Part shown: positions 59,100 through 64,000 of the stretch, one piece after another | Layout of the letters: each line of letters starts with the position of its first letter | How positions within the stretch are numbered: the first letter of the stretch is position 1 | NCBI GenBank assembly: GCA_025267735.1 | Contig: CM046307.1 | Coordinates: 4,883,258 to 4,947,257, forward strand | From: Mactra quadrangularis | Taxonomy: Eukaryota; Mollusca; Bivalvia; Venerida; Mactridae | Length of the DNA stretch: 64,000 nt | Direction of reading: 5' to 3' | Translations under genes and position numbers: made by a program | The notes under the pieces: model-generated | What the model was told of the DNA's origin: nothing | The model's input: the letters and a program-made list of their open reading frames with translations, nothing else | The model's database searches: none

Positions 59100-60130
59100 A
59101 TTTACAAGAAACAGTATCATGTTTAAATATATATAGTTTTATTACATACATTTTTTCTGAACCAATTTCATTTCATACATCTTAACCCTTTACAATTACC
59201 TCGAATGAACTAAAGAAGATAGCCAAAAAACCCATATATCAGATATGAAAAATATTCCACTCAATTAAGCAAAAAACGTACAGTATTCTCATGCCGGCAA
59301 TTAATCAGATTTAGTTTCAATGTTTAATATCTTCCGTATTATCTTATCATTTATTTTGATACATTGGCATGACTTCAACAACTTGAGGAATTAGTGCAGA
59401 GATAATATCAAGTTATAAATATAATATGGTTCTGTTTTAATTGAGACATTGCCTCTAAAGTCAATGTGTACTGTTCAAGGTGGTATAAGTAATTTTTATT
59501 GTCAATTAATTCCACTGAGTGACAAATATGCATTTGTTTATAAGTATGCGGTGTTTCATAATAGTTTACACATGGCGCAAACCCGTCGTAACTCAATATA
59601 AGAAAAGAGCGAGTTACGTCAGTTTTGAGCTAAACACGCGACATGTGATTGTGACGAAAATGATACATTGATATACTCTGTGTTTGTTAGTATGTAAATC
59701 AAGCTAGTGAATATTCAATCACCTGTGGTAGCTATCTACATAGTACATATCGCCTATTGTTTTAGTATCTTTCAACACATATATTAATATTCATTGTTAC
59801 TGATTCAACTACCAATTTAATACATTTAGAGAAGATGTCAATCTTCTTATATAACTTTAACGTCTTTCACACCTTCTATATGTATTTCATATCTAGAAAT
59901 ATTTCTCTGTTTGTGGAGTTTACCATATTTTTACATTTTAATGTCAACTATTACACTAATTATTTCTTTTTCCATAGATTTTACAAAGATAGCAGTGTTG
60001 CTTGCCTTAATCAAACACCTAAACCATAAAACAAAATTTCATTCATTTTATATCATTTTTTTTTTTTGGAAGACCATAAAATGTCGTATAACAAGGATGA
60101 CACAGAAGACTTTTAATTAATTTTATCGAC
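59100..60130. other. Non-coding
   Basis: No feature recognised. Short overlapping frames near 59835-60120 are AT-driven. Confidence 0.35.
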
Positions 60131-60139
60131 TAACATAAC

Positions 60140-60450
60140 CAGCATTGACAAATGCATGCAACAACAACATTTGCAATAATAACTTTCTTCCCTCAATTAT
60201 GACATTGTCGAATGACTTTGTGTAATGATTGTCAAAGAGCTAGGATGTCTGCAATCAATCAATTACAAAATAACAGCAAAACTAGAAAAACAGACATTTT
60301 CTGGAATGTTGTACACTACATTTGACCGACATTGCTATGACTTTGATAATACTTAAATTCTTTATCAAACGAATGAATTCTTAGCAATGAAATAAAGTAA
60401 CTCGTAAAAACGTTGATTTTAAGCTGGGAAAATAATTAAAAGAGCCTAAA
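60140..60450 (+). repeat. Local repeat F, copy 2
   Basis: AGCATTGACAAATGCATGCAA, CAATTATGACATTGTC, AGAGCTAGGATGTCTGCAAT and CAATCAATTA resemble 61430-61740 in the same order. The end resembles the end of the 57640 copy. Confidence 0.6.
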
Positions 60451-60611
60451 ATAGAATGATATATTTCTTTTATACAATTAACTTCGACATGATACTAATC
60501 AAGAACTACAGTATCAATGACTCTTCTCGGATATATTATATTGTATATTGTTACGTCAGGGGGTCTGTAGTATACCCATTCATTGAAATTGTTAACAGAG
60601 ATACAAACAAT

Positions 60612-60931
60612 AGTTGGTAGCTCAATTGGTAGCACGCAAGTATACTGATCGAGGGGTCCTGGGTTCGATTCCCGGGCGGGGCATACTTTCATGGAGCTTG
60701 GTCATGAAGTTATTTCTACGGCCATTCTCCCTTCTACCAATGATTATTAATTATGTAGGACAGTTGTTAGTCACTGACGAAAGTATGCGCTTAGTAGTTG
60801 TTAACAGCTAAATCCGGAGATTAAGCCTTTCCAGGAGGAGTGCGTAGGTTGACTGACCGCCGTTATATGACCTATACAATGTGTTGCTACGACGTCAAAC
60901 CCAACAAAAACAAACAAACAAATACAAACGA
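60612..60931 (+). mobile_element. SINE-B, best-preserved copy
   Basis: Head TTGGTAGCTCAATTGGTAGC (A-box) and TGGGTTCGATTCCCG (B-box) are tRNA-like. The body contains GCATACTTTCATGGAGCTTG and CACTGACGAAAGTATGC. The 3' module is ACCGCCGTTATATGACCTAT, then ACGACGTCAAACCCAACAAA with an (AAACA)n tail. A weak ATACAAAC match flanks the copy. The 65-codon frames through it on both strands are not genes. Confidence 0.88.
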
Positions 60932-61429
60932 AAGTCTGGATTACAGAACGGTTGCGATAATGACACGTACTATGTAAGTTTTATAGTGCATGATAATAAT
61001 ATTTACATCATGCTAATGATTCGTATGTTTACAAGAATGTAGGAATATTTACGTATAAATGGACTTACTTCTTTTAACACGAATCATTATGTTTCTGATA
61101 AACTATAAACACTATTTCTAAAGTAACCTTTTAACAAGTATCTCATCTGAAATATTTATTGAATGCAATCAGCAACCTATTTGGTAGTTGATGATAAGTT
61201 AATCGTCAAATCTGTAGAGCAATGTATTTATCTTAAATATTGTATCCCCCTACCTAAACATTTGCGTAATTTAAACGTATTGGCATTTATTCAAACATAT
61301 CTTGGATATGATACGTTGTAAGCATACAAGAATAACTGGTTTTATTTTCAGCTGAAAAATTAAAATAACTTATTTCATATTTTCTGTGTGAGGTTCAATA
61401 ACAAGTATAAAAACAATAACAATTATCAT

Positions 61430-61740
61430 TGACATATGCATGCGATAACAACACTGGCAATGATAATATTTACTTTCCTCAGTTATGACATTGTCATAAT
61501 GAATTGTTTGCATTCGTAATCAATGAGCTAGAACGACTGCAATAAATCAATTATAAGTTACTTCAAGGCAGAGTTCACTGACATTTCTAGAACATTTTCA
61601 ACCAAAAAATAAATTAACCGATAATATCTTTTCAGCTTTGCTTAAATAATTCATTTCAACGGATGATTTATCGTCAAATTAATAATAAATCATAAAAAAG
61701 AGATGGGTTAAAATATTATTATTTATAATCAAGTTCAATT
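61430..61740 (+). repeat. Local repeat F, copy 3
   Basis: CATTGACATATGCATGCGAT, TCAGTTATGACATTGTCAT, GAGCTAGAACGACTGCAAT and CAACGGATGATTTATCG match one or both other copies. Confidence 0.6.
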
Positions 61741-61744
61741 CTGA

Positions 61745-64000
61745 CGAAACATTGACTAAGCCTTAAATAACTGTTTACGCTAACTGCAAGAATGGAACCA
61801 GGTTCATTGAGTTTGATGACCAATGTGCATACTTTTGCTCATTGCTGGTAAAAGCCGATAGAAAAAAAGATAAACTTGACGATGCACCTTATATTTTAAT
61901 ATAGAAAATGTAGTTTAATCTAATGTTTAGTGATGAAATGTAGCATACGAGCCAAAGTAATTTACAATATATAGGAATCTTTCTGTATCACAAACAATGA
62001 TTATTCGACATCGTTTAAATGCAAGAAATTTTGCATATTGGAAAATCAATCGAGAAATAGCCTAATCATTTCAATTTATAACCAAATTGACTGACTTTGA
62101 AACGTACCATTAATTGTTTACTAATGTAACCAATTAACTGCATCATGTTACCAATTCTCTCATATTCAGAATGATGTTACAGTGACATTAGCATTGCAAC
62201 TGCAACTTACACCAAATGATATACATGTAGTGACATAGCAAAGTTTCACATTTCCGATTTAGACAATTGCGTTGTAAAATACTCGATATCCGCCAAGTTA
62301 TAACTCATTAGTTGTTTCCCTGTCATGTTCTTGATGAATTGTTCTACCAATTGTTATATTTACAAATTCTTTGTTTGCACTATCACAAGTATTTTAGACA
62401 GACATTTTAAAATCTTTGGCACATATTCAATCATATTTTGAAGTTAAATATGTTGTTTACCAAGACATACAAGAAAATCTTATATTATTCTGCAAATACG
62501 TATTAAACCATAACATGTATTGTATTTAAACATTGTTGGTAATAAAAATGTGAAATAACCGACTGGCAATACTTCAAATTGTCTTTGTTGAGCTAGGTCA
62601 AGTAAATGTGTCTTGAACATGTAGTGAAGTACTTAATCTTGTCAGTTATTTGAATGAAAACTGCATTTACTTTTTTATTATTGTATCGCCATTATCACAA
62701 TTATAAATAATGCTTAAGTTTTTAATGTCTGTAAAAAACATACGATACCATTACATGAAAAATAAGCAAAAACAGCCAAAACACAACCATAATATGGCAA
62801 AATGCAATTAATGATAAAACAATAAACTTCTAAGGCTATCTTATTAATGCGTATAAATACAGTGTCTATCAACAGTCATATCTGCAAATAATATGATTAC
62901 TTTGACAATTTCCTGCTTATTTTACTTTCTACTGTTGTATTAAAATAACAACACTATTCACACCTGTGAAATCGTAAACGCGTTAAGTAATATATTAGGC
63001 TTTTATTACCGTAACTTGATTTCAAACAATGCACCGTAAACCATAGATCAAAATTCACCTGTGCATTTTCCCTCAAACTAGTTAATATTACTAATTACTT
63101 TATGTACAAACAAACTCTTTGCATGTAAGACTATGTAAATTACTTTAAACTAAATCGTCAAGTATTTGGCAAATATTCAACCAAGTCATTAGTAATTTTT
63201 GTTGTTTACATAATAGCAATAACCGCGTTTCATGTTCACTACCTAATACTACATACTGCAGTCTAAAATATCTCTTCATTTTGTAATCCTATATTCTGGA
63301 TAGCAAACTAGGAAGATCATAACAGCAAAATGGAAACATAATAAAGTATAAACATGTGAATTCAATAATCAAATATACTAATTAACGGTCATCCAATTCA
63401 TAAATATACAACCAATCGATTCACTAATATACATGTACGACCAATCAATTGAAACATATTCATCCAAATAATTTACTCATTTACGACCATTGACAAATAA
63501 ACTGTGTAATAATGCATGATCTACCTGATAAAATACTTTTGTGACAAAAACATTTAAAAGTATCATATTGTCCATGAAATAAGTGATTGATATTCTAATT
63601 CACTAACTGCGCAAAAAGAATGCACACAAAGCTGTGAAAAGTGATAGTTTATTCGAAATCATAAAAAAATTCAAATCAAGTGATGATATACTGCTGCTAG
63701 AGGCATTTCCTCGGTACAACCTTTAATGGACATTACTAATTGTCATGTCCAAATGAAATTTGCCAAAAAAGAGAAACTCTAGTTATTGCAATGGCTTACG
63801 TGGAATTTGATACATTATATGTCTAGACAAGTTCTACAAAAACGTATTTTCATAATTATGTTTCACCAGTAACTGTTGTGGAGCACTTGGCTATTTTGCT
63901 GTAGTACTTGTATACTATTTTCAGCGTAAGTGTATTCGGTACAAATGATCGTAATTTGTGGCATGTTTTACAAAGTGCTATAGTAGATAATGATATTTTT
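61745..64000. other. Non-coding AT-rich DNA to the window end
   Basis: No gene, TIR or SINE seen. Confidence 0.4.

Noticed and set aside
60495..60811. 65-codon frames on both strands near 60.6 kb and a similar one at 54909-55115
   Set aside because: They translate the SINE-B head and body.
1..64000. CRISPR array, bacterial operon or prophage
   Set aside because: No regularly spaced identical short repeats with unique spacers, no Shine-Dalgarno-led gene clusters; the sequence is eukaryotic in character.

Overview
This window looks like a stretch of AT-rich, repeat-laden metazoan nuclear DNA, most likely from a bivalve mollusc or another lophotrochozoan. The case rests on abundant tRNA-headed SINEs with bivalve-like tails, LINE fragments, hAT-type MITEs, foldback palindromes, and almost no open reading frames longer than chance. 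No host protein-coding exon, rRNA or genuine tRNA gene could be recognised. The organism call is an inference from repeat types, not from a host gene.

Layout: 1-12 kb holds unique AT-rich DNA with a hAT-like MITE (1648-1845), a foldback palindrome (2594-2762), SINEs (3690, 8632, 10590, 11713) and a LINE scrap (9590). From 12 to 23 kb, one diverged non-coding block occurs three times in the same orientation (about 12180-16440, 16930-19540, 21440-22780). A head-to-tail SINE dimer sits between the last two. 23-31 kb is nearly featureless apart from a strong short hairpin, one SINE and a 38-40 bp tandem duplication. 31-40 kb contains a second duplicated block (31320-33000 and 36040-39790); its downstream copy is interrupted by a 5'-truncated LINE, a hAT-like MITE and an inverted-repeat element. 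40-49 kb is a patchwork of short local repeats, MITEs and LINE 3' ends.

The most notable object is a complete-looking DNA transposon of about 6.5 kb at 49702-56229. It has 36-bp terminal inverted repeats (33 of 36 identical) and subterminal palindromic copies of the same motif. On the minus strand it carries two open frames. The upstream frame encodes a protein with the Cys and Asp-x-His signature of the herpesvirus-tegument-type (peptidase C76-like) deubiquitinase fold, followed by an acidic region and a very basic end. The downstream frame encodes nine tandem 27-residue repeats, a nuclear-localisation-like cluster, a Cys-rich segment and an RNase H-like (D, D, D/E) transposase domain resembling the DUF7869 group. 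The two frames overlap by 44 nt across a run of nine A residues, so they may be one gene split by a one-base indel. Two SINEs lie inside the element upstream of the genes, one with a perfect 13-bp target duplication.

56-64 kb returns to repeats: a long palindrome beside the transposon, a TIR element with a short ATG-led frame in a YY1-like context, three more SINE copies, and a third local repeat family (57640, 60140, 61430). All similarity statements come from reading the sequence by eye; no database search or alignment program was run.
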